DNA from: Hemicordylus capensis
Lineage: Eukaryota > Chordata > Lepidosauria > Squamata > Cordylidae
DNA: 64,000 nucleotides
Assembly: GCF_027244095.1 (NCBI RefSeq)
Contig: NC_069657.1
Coordinates: 144,270,857-144,334,856, forward strand
Direction of reading: 5' to 3'
Shown: piece by piece, positions 45,404 through 56,081 of the stretch
Position numbering within the stretch: position 1 is the first letter of the stretch
How the letters are laid out: the number at the start of each line of letters is the position of its first letter
Made by a program: the position numbers and the translations under genes
The notes under the pieces: generated by a model
Database searches by the model: none
Seen by the model: only the letters and a program-made list of their open reading frames with translations
What the model was told of the DNA's origin: nothing

Positions 45404-46105
45404 TCTGGAGGTGCATTCATGGCCTGTGCCTAGTTGCTTCTTATCCTTAATATCCTTTAATATGTTGCATAGAAACATTATACATTGTATCTATTTTTAG
45501 TGTTTTATTTCTGTATGTATTTTTGTTTTGTAGAAAGCTGTAATTCAAGAATGAAAAATAATCGATAGTGGATTTTGGGGAATGGCAAAAGTATACAGGG
45601 AAGCCCTTAAAAAATGCACAAATTTTCACCAGCATCCATGTGTCAATAAAATATTAATATACTGCCTGACTCCAAAGCCTCCGATCACCATTCAAGATGG
45701 TGGATGCATGAATTTTTGAGTGTAAGTGGGCTCACTTGTGAAGAAGGTGATTATCAATTTATTATTATTTTATTTTATTTATTTATTTTTATACCGGCTG
45801 ACTCCAAAGGCTCTAGGTGGTTCAATTACAATTACAGTTAAAGGAAAGTAGGCAGATGAGTTCTTACCTGAAGATTTTGTTTAAAATCAGCTTTGCAAAG
45901 CATATTTTTATTTTAATTTATTTATAATATTTATACTTGCTTAAGGGTCATTTCACACAAGAGTATTTCCTATGAAGTTACCATGACTTTTGTGCAGGAG
46001 ATAGCATGTCAGATTCATGCTTATTGTAATGCAAGACAAATGCACCCATGCCTAATTTCCCTCATGAATTTACATGCATGACTTTGAGCGGCATATAATA
46101 TGCAC
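45404..46105. other. Intergenic; relic of the 148-bp unit and LINE tails
   Basis: 45670-45735 on the minus strand matches the tandem unit of 35.6 kb (catccaccatcttgaat, agtgagcccactta). 45760-45850 is an ATTTT-rich patch with a LINE-like tail. No gene. Confidence 0.45.
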
Positions 46106-46400
46106 TAGGGTTGCATGTTTTGTATTTTTTCTGTTTTGGTTTGTACCAAATCTGAATCAACCCCATTTTGTATGTTGTCTGAAATTAAGCCTTCCGAATC
46201 ACCCCAGTTTTGTTTTGTATCCAAATTAATCCGAATCCGAATCTGAATTAATTTGGATTAAAAATTGGGTCACATGGTCAAAAGAGTGGGTGGGGGTTAT
46301 AGTGCCCAATGAGTGGAAGCTACCACAAAAATTTCAAAGGAATTGGGCAAACAGCTGATTTTTGGTGAATTTTAAGTTTACAAACCTGTAAAAGCAAGCC
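46106..46400. mobile_element. hAT-family element, left end only
   Basis: TAGGGTTGCATGTTTTG start, then attaatccgaatccgaatct-type repeats, gtgcccaatgagtggaagct and ttcaaaggaattgggcaaac. It is truncated where the next segment begins. Confidence 0.6.
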
Positions 46401-46599
46401 CTCTGCACACAATGTTACCCCAGTGCTGTCCGTGCTGTACACAGCAAGTCTTGGGTTGGGTTGGGGGGTCTCATGTCCTCCCCTGCTCTATCCAGCCACC
46501 CAAACCGCTTGTTGCCCTACATGCAATTGGCTCAGTGTGAGGGTGGATCATTGCACTTGCATTTTAAAAGAAACATGCAGATTTATTTAAGACTGCTTT

Positions 46600-48225
46600 C
46601 ACTTTATTTAACAGCACCACACTGGCAGCCTTTTCATTAGTGAGGCGGGGACATGTTTTTTCTGTCTCTTTTCCTGCTGCTACTGCAGGTGTGGGTGATG
46701 AACCCGTGCTATCACCAGTTCAAAGGGTGGCATGACCTTCCAATACCATGCACTTGACTGCACCCATGTATGTCTTGCGAAGGTAGTTCTCAAACTCCAC
46801 ACCTCCCTACTGCTGGCAGCAACTCAGGAATGGGGCTGAAGGGCCTGCTGGCACTGCATCCCCATGTCCACTGGAAGCCCCTTCACCTCTCCACCCGTCT
46901 CACCCTCTGGATGTGCGGGTGGGTCCATGGGCTCCTCCAACAGGACGTCTTCCCTGGAATTGCATATGTTGTGCAGGATGCAGCAAGCCATGTTCACCTT
47001 TGGCACAAGCTCCTCATTGATATCCAGTAAGGTGTAGAAGGCACACCATCGGATCTTCAGCCTCCCAAATACCTGCTCCACCATGGTCCTCATGCATGTC
47101 CTGTGTCTGAAGTTGAAGTTCTTCTTCTGGGCATTTCGGGGTGCAGGATAGGGGGTGAACATCTGCTCCAGCAGGCTGTACCCCTGGCTTCACCCATTGC
47201 CCACCCACCTCCACAGGCACAACATTCACCCAGGTACCAGCACGCAGCTTCGAGGTGAGTAGGGAAGTATAGAAAATGGTCAAGTCATGGCTTCTGCCCA
47301 ACATCCCAGTACAGGTGTCCATAAACCAGCCCGTTGAGACCACCACACCTTGCAGGGTCATGGTGTAGTAGTGCTTCCACCCGAAGTACTCATTATAGCA
47401 TTGGGGGGAGGTGCTAAAATATCCATATGTATGCCATCTATACAGCCAAGGATTCCTGGGAACCCTTTCTTCTGGAACCCCGTTATCACCTCCTGCAGCC
47501 GCTTTTGTGCTGGCACTGCAAGGTGCATCACAGTGTCCTGCTATCAGAGCTCGGGCTCCATTTTGCTTGCCAGAAAGTCAAAGGTCCCACAAAACAACCT
47601 GAAGCTGTTCTGAAAACACTCATCTTCCCACTCGCCTGCATCCTCCATAGACCTCCAGATGCTGTCGTACTTAGGCAGAACCCATATCCTTTCCCCACAG
47701 GTCCCAAACACCCCAGTACCTGCAGCAAATGCCTCCTTTTCTGGGCCCTGTGTTCTCCTTCCTCCTCCATGGTGCTCTGGATCATCTCCATCATGGTGTG
47801 GACTGCTATGCTGGGTGATGTGTCTGTCATGGCAAAGCTATATCTCTCTTGCTGGGAGGAAGGTCTCATGATGGCACACACCCTTGCATGAGGAGAAAAA
47901 GTGGTCATAGCCTATCAGGGCAACATGGATGTGGCCTCCAATCAGGGGCAGTGGAGGTGGCAGACGGTTGTGCTGGGGTGGTGGTCATAGCAGCCGATTG
48001 TTGAGCAGTGCTTACCCACTGCATGGTTGTAAGGGTGGGAATCTAGCTGGCCCTCAGCCACCTCCCTGGCATTGGGTGGTCCCTGCTGAGGTCTCTGTGG
48101 TGAATCCCTCCTTTCCAGCAGAAACAATGCCAGTATCTTGTAGTGGGCCCTTGTCCTGCACTCCACACCAGAGACTTTGTTGTGTGAGATCAAAACTTTT
48201 GAATTTTTCTTGAGGTGCTGAAGCA
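46600..48225 (-). pseudogene. Harbinger/PIF transposase relic
   Basis: On the minus strand, in order and in shifting frames: a front part near 47640-47540 (DECFQNSFR-like, LTFWQAKWSPSS), ILGCIDGIHMDI-like sequence near 47440, TLQGVVVSTGWFMDTCTGML and GRSHDLTIFYTSLLTSKLRA (47361-47230), then NFRHRTCMRTMVEQVFGRLK, IRWCAFYTLLDINEELVPKV and NMACCILHNICNSREDVLLE (47130-46940). These are the DDE nuclease blocks of Harbinger transposases (HARBI1 relatives), a cut-and-paste enzyme. At least three frameshifts split it. 47700-48225 may be the N-terminal or partner-protein region, which I cannot identify. An AATAAA on the minus strand near 46610 may be its polyadenylation signal. Confidence 0.8.
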
Positions 48226-48361
48226 TCTCTTTGCATTGGATGGCAGTGTGATGATATCAGTGTGATGATATCAGTGTGATGGAGATCCACCAGTAAGTGG
48301 CCTCATTGCAAAACCGGTTCTGCAGTTGGGCTTGCAGGGTGCAAGCATGCCAAAGTGTGGC

Positions 48362-50253
48362 TGTAGTGACCAGTCCCCCACCATCTAAAGAGTTAACAGG
48401 AAGTGAACCCTTGTCTTGACTGACAGGCTGGTGAATTCCAGGCTTAATCAATTAGTACACCAGATGGGTGGGAAGGTGATGTGAGACCTAGAGAGTTGTT
48501 GCTGGGAATTCTGGGAACAAGAAGGAGGAAGTTGGGGTTGGACGTATGAGGGAAGGAAGATATTTAGCAATGGAGTTTGCTGCAACAGGAGTATTGCAAA
48601 TTCTTGGAAGACAGAATTGAAGCAGCTTGATTCTCATCAGGAGTTGGGTGAATTCAAGGACAAGAAGCCGAGGCTTTTGGCTTCAGGAATTTTGGCATAG
48701 GGAACAGTTTGTTTAGTCAAACTGTGTGTCAGGAATTTATTTTGATTTTGTTTGTGTGCTTTGCATTATTCTAAATATCTGTTCTTTGCAGCTGGGTAAC
48801 TAAGACTTTAAAGTGTGCCACCTTAGAGCCAGCAATGTGTATTGAAGCATTCCTGTAACCAAGTTAAACCATTTTTAAGTGTATGACATGACTCTGATAG
48901 CTGAGAATGCAGATGATCTGCTATTTCTAGTAATGAAAGCCAAGGAGCACAGTGAAAAAATGGGACTACAACTAAACGTAAAGAAGACTAAATTAAGTAC
49001 AGCAACCAGCCTCAAAATTGATAATGAAGATATTGAAGTGGTGGATAGCTTCTGCCTTTTAGGATTGACCATCAACGGTAAAGGATCCATCAGTCAAGAA
49101 ATACTCCACAGAATAGCACTTGGTAAGGTTGCGATGAAGGCCTTAGAAAAGATATTTAGATGCTGTGACATGTCTATACCTACAAATATTAGACTCATTC
49201 GGACAATGGTTTTCCCTGTGACACTCTATGGATGCGAAAGCTGGACTTTGAAGAAGCAAGACAGAAAAGGCATTGACACTTTTGAACTTTAGTACTGGAG
49301 AAGACTTTTGGGGATACCATGGATAGCCAGGAAAGCAAATAAATGGATAATAGAACAAATCAATCCAGAATTTTCACTCAAGACACAAATGACCAGGCTC
49401 AAACTATCATACTTTGGACACATTATGAGAAAACCCAGTTTCTTTGAGAAGTGCATAATGCTGGGATAAGTTGAAGGAAAGAGAAGAAGAGGACAATCAG
49501 TTGCAAGGTAGATAGACTCGATTACAACAGCAATGAATGAGCAACTGAGAGACCTTAAAGGCCACGTGGAAGACAGATCATGTTGGAGAGAATCTATCTA
49601 TGTGGTCACTAAGAGTCGACACTGACTTGACAGCACTCATTCACTCACTCAATCAAAAAGCTAAAAGCCTCAGACGGAACTAGTCCATAGTAATTTTAAT
49701 AAAAAGTCTTTTTTTCTATGTTCTTTACTTTTCCAAGCCTTTAAGGGTTGGATTATTAACCCAGCCAGAGCAGGAAGTGGGGAATAAGCCCACTGGTGCA
49801 AAGAGTTTGGCCAATTAACAATTAGCTCCATGTGCAGGCAAACACATGGGAGGAAAAGATTTTTCTCTTATTCTTGCCTGTTAGCAAGGGGGAGTATATT
49901 TTTGGTATTTGCCCAATACTCAGTTACAAGGAGACCCGGGTATAAAGCACTCCAGCCCATGGTTGGAACCCTGAAAGTTCAGAGTGCTTGGTGGCAGCAG
50001 TAACTTACCAAAACTTCTTGGTTTACCAGAATATTTTCTTTTTCTTTTCTTTTTCTTTTGCAAAGTTAAAGATTTCTAACAGCCAAACAGCTTCTCAGAG
50101 CTGTCAAACAAAGGTCCAGCTGATAAGAGTCCCTCATGAGCTAGGTAACAGAGGAAGCAGCTGTAAACTGGTTTAGACCAGTCAGGGAAATTAATCATTA
50201 ACTTGACCTGAGTCATAAGGAAAGAAAATTTCCACTATCCACAACCCACCACA
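48362..50253 (+). mobile_element. Solo LTR fossil with 5-bp TSD, nested BovB
   Basis: It starts TGTAGTGACCAG and ends AACCCACCACA, with gtggc on both sides (48357-48361 and 50254-50258). The left duplication arm keeps the empty site (34679-34683, complement gtggc once). It is the same family as 38461-39490. A BovB LINE piece of about 0.77 kb is nested inside, leaving an LTR of about 1.1 kb. No internal genes, so it is a recombined solo LTR; it arrived after the duplication. A TATA-like ggtataaagc is at 49940. Confidence 0.8.
48876..49650 (+). mobile_element. BovB/RTE LINE, ORF2 C-terminus and 3' end
   Basis: 48879-49292 is open for 137 codons: MTLIAENADDLLFLVMKAKE, KMGLQLNVKKTKLS, VVDSFCLLGLTINGKGS, IALGKVAMKALEKIFRC and FPVTLYGCESWTLKKQDRKG, matching the end of the BovB reverse transcriptase and its C-terminal domain. 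The next 350 bp continue the protein with breaks (WRRLLGIPWIARKANKWI, RLKLSYFGHIM). It closes with gtcactaagagtcgacactg and acttgacagcactcattcac, the BovB tail also used by the tRNA SINEs at 31598 and 57007. Confidence 0.88.
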
Positions 50254-50865
50254 GTGGCCTTGGAGGGCCAATCACTCTACAACTGTGGCCTATTCACATA
50301 CCAAGCCACTCATCAAAGCATCCCCACTGGTGCTACAGTTAATAAGAAACGTTCCCAACAATAGTGGGGCACATGCATGGGGAGGACAATGGGAGGTGCA
50401 GTAGCCGGGTGATGGGGCCTTCTCCCCCATCACTGTCTAAACACCAACACTCAGCCACACTCCATTGTAGAGTGGACCTGCGGGTGGGGGATCTCTTGAA
50501 AGTAAACTATGCAGCCTCCACAGTGGCAGCCCACAGCAATTCAGCTGCCTCACATTAGCCAAGAGGCACTTTGACAGCAGAAAACTAATTCCAAGATGCT
50601 GTGGGAAGAGCACAGAAATGGCCAACTGTGCCCCCAGCGTTTAACAACAACAAAATCTTTGCTTCAACATCAGAAGAAAACTGCCCTTGCTGTTGGAGCA
50701 TTGACACCCCATCTGCCCCCACCTTACATATGGCCAGGACCCTGACAATGGGAACTGATGTTGGTGCACACCTGTTGAGAAGATAACACCTTCCCTATGC
50801 CAGGCCGCTTATGTTGGGGGTACACAGGACAACAGCATGGGTTGTCCTGAAAGGGCATCTTGTTT
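50254..50865. other. Right-arm sequence, no gene
   Basis: Matches 34050-34690 inversely. Open frames here are not conserved between the arms. Confidence 0.45.
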
Positions 50866-51165
50866 TGACCAGAGAGCTTGTCTTGTGGTAGCAAGCATGA
50901 CTTGTCCCCTTTGCTACGCAGGGCCTACCCTGGTTGCATATGAATGGGAGACTAGAAGTGTGAGCACTGTAAGATATTCCTCTTAGGAGATGGAGCTGCT
51001 TTGGGAAGAGCAAAAAGTCTCAAATTCCCTCCCTCGCATCTCCAAGATAGGGATGAGAGAGATTCCTGCCTGCAACCTTGGAAAAGCCGCTGCCAGTCTG
51101 TGTAGACAATACTGAGCTAAATGGACCTATGGTCTGACTCAGCATATGGCAGCTTTCTGTGTTCC
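50866..51165 (+). mobile_element. 5S/tRNA-like SINE, right arm only
   Basis: gagcttgtcttgtggtagca head, tttgctacgcagggcctacc, atgggagac, full CR1-like tail (ggtctgactcagcatatggc). The left arm keeps the uninterrupted site near 34033 (aacagaatgatgcccc), so this copy is younger than the duplication. Confidence 0.8.
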
Positions 51166-52845
51166 TATCATTCTGTTAGGGACAAAACTACATGAGAATT
51201 TTTGTGAGACATGACAGTCCAAGTGAGGGGGCCCTGCTGGGGTGCTGTGTTGGGGTGCAGTGATGTATAGTGCTCTCCTGTGGTTCTGGGCAGATGGCCA
51301 CCTGTATGACTGGGGTGGGAAGAGATGTGCAGCTGCAGGTGGGACTGCCTACTTTCCACCATTCCCATCCCCTTCTCCTTTATAGGGGGGAACCCCAGTC
51401 CCCCTTGACAGTAGCCGAAAGTCAGGAATAACTGAAAGGGTATTTTCTCTTTAAATTGTCTGAATGCATCACTGTTGCCAGGCAGAATGGGTAAGAGAAA
51501 GTCGGTGGTGCTTTGGCTGAGAGGCAGCCATCAAGAGCTGTGGTGTGCATAGAGCTACCATGTTCCTGGGTCGCCTTCTCTATTATTGAGGTTCCAAAAT
51601 CAGCGCGAAACCACAGTTATGATGGCATCCACATTTGGATGTAACACTACGGTGGTTAAACCTCAGGTTTTAACAGCGAATCTTACTGCAAACCAAAGGT
51701 TCAAATTGGAGTTTGGTGAGATGAGATGCGGGTCGCTTTCAGCTCAAATCCACCGTTGCAAACCATCGGATGTAATGGAGTTCCAAACTCTGCCCCATTT
51801 AACTCTGGTTTCACGTTATGTCTGAATAAGGGCAGAAACAGACAGCATTTTGGAGAATTTGAAATGAAGAAGCTTGATGGAGAGCAGAAAGTCCTTATGA
51901 TGCACAGTTTGCTTTGTGGAGGGTGGGGGGGACCTGATCAAATCTGCTGCCTGACGTGTTTTGGTGTCAAATCCATCTGATGCTCAAATTGTGTATTTGT
52001 AAATAAACCAAATGTTACAGCCTACGAAAGCCTCCGGTGATTTCTCCCAAAGAAGCCAGATCCTGAATAGTGATGAACACTGGTACTTCCCACAGCTCAG
52101 GGAAGTGAAGAGCAGGCTTATGACAGTATCCTGTAATCCTTCTGAGACACCAAATCCCTAAGTGCTTCCTCTACTTTTTTATAACCATGGCTTCCCCTCC
52201 TCCTTTTTCCCTATGTTATCTCACTGGAGGAGTAAGAAACTATTGGCAGTGAAGCTTCAGTCCCAGGTCTGGGGGCAGAAGTTGTCCTTTGAAGCATAAG
52301 GCTGTTGCAGACCTCCAGGTAAACTCACCTCTTTGTGACTCTCTGAATTGAGAAAAGGGGTGAAGTCCTAGTGGGGAGGATGGTCACACATTTATTCTTT
52401 CAGGGGGAAATAGGATGTCACTGATGCGGTTTTTGTTAAGAAATATAACAACAACTACAACACTGTACTGTGTTTTTCTAAACCAGGAAATGTATGCCAT
52501 ATTAAAAAAATCCTTCTTTTACAATGTGCATTCTTCACACAAGAGCGTGTTCTTTTCTTGGACCGATAGCTTATGTGCTCTGTGGTTCAGAAAAGGCACA
52601 AGTTAAAGATGCAGCCACTTCAGAGTGAGAATATAAACATAAAGCCCGTTGTGTCTGCTATTTAAACCATTTAACAGAGTTTAGGAAAAACAACAAGCTC
52701 CAAAACTGCAAAGACTGAACTTGTTCTATGTAGCAAGGGGAAATGTCAGAAATTGCTCATAATCTTTCCCTAACACATAGCTGGTGTCCTTTTACCTCTC
52801 TCAAATAATATTTCATTGACTGGACATAACAGCAACAGACACAAG
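51166..52845. other. Right-arm sequence, no gene
   Basis: Inverse match to 32480-34030, including ctgcagacctccaggtaaac, gtgacatcctatttccc and caatttcaaggttctgg regions in the left arm. No domains. Confidence 0.45.
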
Positions 52846-53287
52846 CAGAGGCACTCTTACCCCTGGACTTCTGATCCGAAATCCAGGGCCTCCACACTCC
52901 CTGGGAGCCCCGCAATCCTCTTGAGTCTGTCCCAGGTGGTGTGGTCACATGAAAAATGTGTTTAAAGTACTATTTTAAAAATACTGTGCATGTCACCGTG
53001 TGTGTGTCTAGGGAGATAATGCTAAATTTGCAGTGGGGTGGGCTCCAAAGGCCTTTAGGTCCAGGGCTGGACTGGGGGCAGTGAGAGGGCAGTGGAATGT
53101 ATGTGGGGAGGGCGCTGGGTTTTGAGCAGAATGGCTACTTAAGGGTGGGAGTATTCATTGCTGCCAAGTGTGGCGGGGCACAGGGGCGCCCTGCAGGCGA
53201 GGCACACCGGGAATATGCCCTGTTGCCCTGTGGGCCAGTCCGAGCCTGTTTAGGTCCAGACTGTAAAATTACCTAGGTGCATCTCTG
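52846..53287. mobile_element. hAT MITE, larger relative of 39712
   Basis: CAGAGGCACTCTTACCCC to CTAGGTGCATCTCTG, flanks gacacaag and accacaag (6 of 8). 442 bp, non-coding, with a GC-rich centre containing gtggggagggcgctggg. Confidence 0.8.
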
Positions 53288-53569
53288 ACCACAAGTAAGG
53301 TGCGCTTTGATAACTACATACAGTCCAAAGTAGCTGCATATACTGAGATAGGGCATGGTCTGGAAAGGAGTAATTTATCAGTGGCAGGGAAACTACTTGC
53401 TATCAGAACCAAGCACTATTAGCATGTGTGCTGTAACCCTTATCAGTCTATTCTGGGATAAAAACACTTGAATTTAAGAGTTAAAGTGCATACAAACTCA
53501 CTTTCATTTCAAGTGTCCCCCTTGACTTCCATGCCATGTATACAGTTAATTCATTCTACAGTCTCACAT

Positions 53570-53890
53570 ATTGTGCTCACTTGCAGCTTTGACTCCACCC
53601 AACCACAGTTTTCCTTGGTCTTTCAGCACTAGTGCTCTATTGGTCCATCTCGCTCAGCATTTTATACACAGACTGCCAGCACCTTCTCCAAGGTTTCAGG
53701 CAGGAGTCTCTCTCAGCCCTATCTTAGAGATGCCAGGGAGGGAACTTGGAACCTTCTGCTCTTCCCAGAGTGGCTCCATCCCCTGAGGGGAATATCTTAC
53801 AATGCTCACATTTCTAGTCTCCCATTCATATGCAACCAGGGTGCACCCTACTTAGCTAAGGAGACAAGTCATGCTTGCTACCACAAGACA
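53570..53890 (-). mobile_element. 5S/tRNA-like SINE (right arm partner of 31262)
   Basis: On the minus strand: cttgtggtagcaagcatgac, ctaagtagggtgcaccctgg, atgggagac, then the same altered tail as the left arm copy. It shares the adjoining L2, which shows common descent. Confidence 0.75.
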
Positions 53891-53924
53891 ATCTCTCCAC
53901 AAGTCTAGTTAAAAAGCTTGAGTG

Positions 53925-54660
53925 AATAAATGTGTCTTTAAAGACTTTTTTAAGTTGTCAGAGATGGGGCCCCCCCTCTTATTTCAGCAGGGAGCACATT
54001 CCAGCATCTTGGGGTAGCAACAGAGAAGGCCCATCCCTGTGTAGCTACCAGACGAGCTGGTGGCAACTGCAGACAAACCTCTCCTGATTATCTGAATGGG
54101 CGGTGGGGCTCATGGCAAAGAAGACGTTCTCTTAACTACCCAGGGCCTGAGCTGTTTAGGGCTATATAAGTTATAAGCAGCACCTTATATTTTTCCCCAA
54201 AATGTATAGGGAGCCAGTGTAGTTCTTCTAATATAGCAGTAATATGGTCCCTCTGAGATGATCCAGAGACCAACCTGGCTACCACATTCTGTACTAAATG
54301 CAGTTTCTGGACTATGTACAAAGGCAGCCCCATATAGAGCACATTGCAGTAGTCAAGTCTGACCATCATATGTACCACTGTTTTGAGGTTGTTTATCTCA
54401 GGAAATGAACACAGCTGGCATATCAGCTGAAGCTGATAGAAAACACTTTTGGTCACCGCCTCAGCCTGAGATACCAGGAAGAGGTCCCAGATTGCTTCTT
54501 GGGAAGTGTGACCCCATCCAGAACTGGCAGATCAAAATTGTCTCCTGAGTTCCAACCCCTCACAATAATTATCTCCATCTCATTTGGATTCAGTCTCATT
54601 TTGAAATTTCTCAGATTTCTCCCATCCTCGAATGTCTGCCAGCACATCAGCACTAGCAAA
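53925..54660 (-). mobile_element. L2 LINE fragment (right arm copy)
   Basis: Minus strand: [93 protein letters not shown]. One frame break lies near 54455. It is slightly better preserved than its partner at 30485. Confidence 0.88.
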
Positions 54661-54769
54661 ATGTAATTTCAGCAAAATATATTTTACTTTAAACCTAGGC
54701 TGCCCTTAAATTTCACAACTTCCATGAAATATTGATTCTTATAAAGATAAAAATATTATTGTGAGAGTT

Positions 54770-55662
54770 CCCTGCAAAGGGCTGATTTTTTTGTGATTTT
54801 TTTTAAAGTTTACACATCTTTAAGAATTTTCCCATAGGGAATAATGGGGATTCCAGCAAATGTATCACTTCAAATCAAGAGGAAAGGGATGACCCAGAGC
54901 AGAGTGTGGTGGGTGGTAGTGCCCAATGGGGGCAAGGAAACTTCCAGAATTATTTCAAAGGAATTGGGCAAAGGGCTGATCTTTTGTGATTTGTTGAAGT
55001 TTACGTGTCTTTAAGATTTCTCCCATGGGGAACAATGGAGGTTTCAGCAGCCGCATAATTCCACTTGGGGGGCACTGGGGTTGCCCAGAGCGAGGGGTTG
55101 TGTAGTGCACATAGGGTCCCAACCACCCCCACACCCACAAGCCTGTGGGGTACTGGGTTTTGTAGTTTCTGAGGTGTTCATTGTAGATTTTCTGGTAGCA
55201 TATGAGATTTTCAGTGAAAAACAGGAATGCACTCTCATATGCTACTAGAGAATCTACACTCAGAACACCACAGAAACAGCAGGACCCAGCACCCCATAGG
55301 TTAGCAACCCTTCCCCTGCCCAATGTGGGGTCAGTAAAGAGTGGGAAGAAGCAAAAGAGCCAATGGGGAACAAGGAGGGAATTGTCAGCAGGTCAGCCCA
55401 TGATTTAGGTCACTGATCAGAAGGCTGGAAGGGTGGGAAATTCAAAGAGATGTCAAACACAAAATGGAGACTGACTCAGAGATCACCACAAAATGGAGGT
55501 CCGAAACAACAAAACATTTTGTAGCCGAAACAGGGACGTTTTGTTTTGTATACAAAACTTTTGGATCTGGAAAATGGGTGTTTTGTTTTGTCTACAAAAC
55601 ACCCGAAACAGGCTGTTTTGGGTACAAAACGTTTTGTATCCAAAACGTTTTGCACATCCCTA
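54770..55662. mobile_element. Foldback hAT element, right end kept
   Basis: Two units of ~150 bp in tandem (cccatagggaataatggg / cccatggggaacaatgga; gggtggtagtgcccaatggg; ggaattgggcaaagggctga), then a central inverted repeat (about 55090-55315), then aaacgttttg-type repeats and the terminus TTTTGCACATCCCTA at 55662. The left half is truncated at about 54770. Confidence 0.78.
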
Positions 55663-55664
55663 CT

Positions 55665-55805
55665 ATAACCACAGCAGGATGGAGGCATGCCTTCCTCTCC
55701 TGCTTGTGGCCTACCCAGAGGCATCTGGTGGGCCTCTGCAGGAAACTGGACTAGATAGGCCTTGGACCTGATCCAGCAAGGTTCATCATATGTCCCTATG
55801 TTCTT
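55665..55805 (+). mobile_element. CR1 3' UTR fragment (right arm copy)
   Basis: Partner of 30110-30243: tgcctacctctcctgcttgtgg-like start, gtgggcctctgcaggaaact, ggccttggacctgatccagc, ending gtccctatgttc. Confidence 0.7.
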
Positions 55806-56049
55806 TGGACCTAGATCCGTTCATAAACTTTCCCGTGATGGAAACCTGTCTCCCTTTTCTCAAACACTATTATTAAAATATACACAGTTCCATATTTTGC
55901 ATAGAAGTATAAATCTTTCGGCCCCAGAGAAGAGCCAATGGTGAACACAACGATGAAGTGATGTACTGTAATTCTAGTTTTCAATTATTCCATTCCTGGA
56001 TGACCAGAAGCAATATGCTGATTTTGCATATTATTTAATAGCTGGATGT

Positions 56050-56067
56050 TTTTCCTTATCCTCACAG
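56050..56067 (+). other. Likely 3' splice site before the OR coding exon
   Basis: tttttccttatcctcacag, a pyrimidine-rich tract ending CAG fifteen bases before the start codon. The same arrangement is kept in the left arm paralogue. Expected for the 5' UTR intron of OR genes. Confidence 0.5.
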
Positions 56068-56081
56068 ATGTAATAATGTGA

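Noticed and set aside
45063-45500. A 221-codon plus-strand frame and several minus frames
   Set aside because: The frame runs from hAT sequence into a GC-rich palindrome; repeated CFGYK-like words come from aaacgttttg repeats.
38461-50253. The two related LTR-like blocks as the ends of one provirus
   Set aside because: The right block has its own 5-bp target duplication and an empty site in the other arm, and the sequence between holds unrelated elements. They are two separate solo LTRs.
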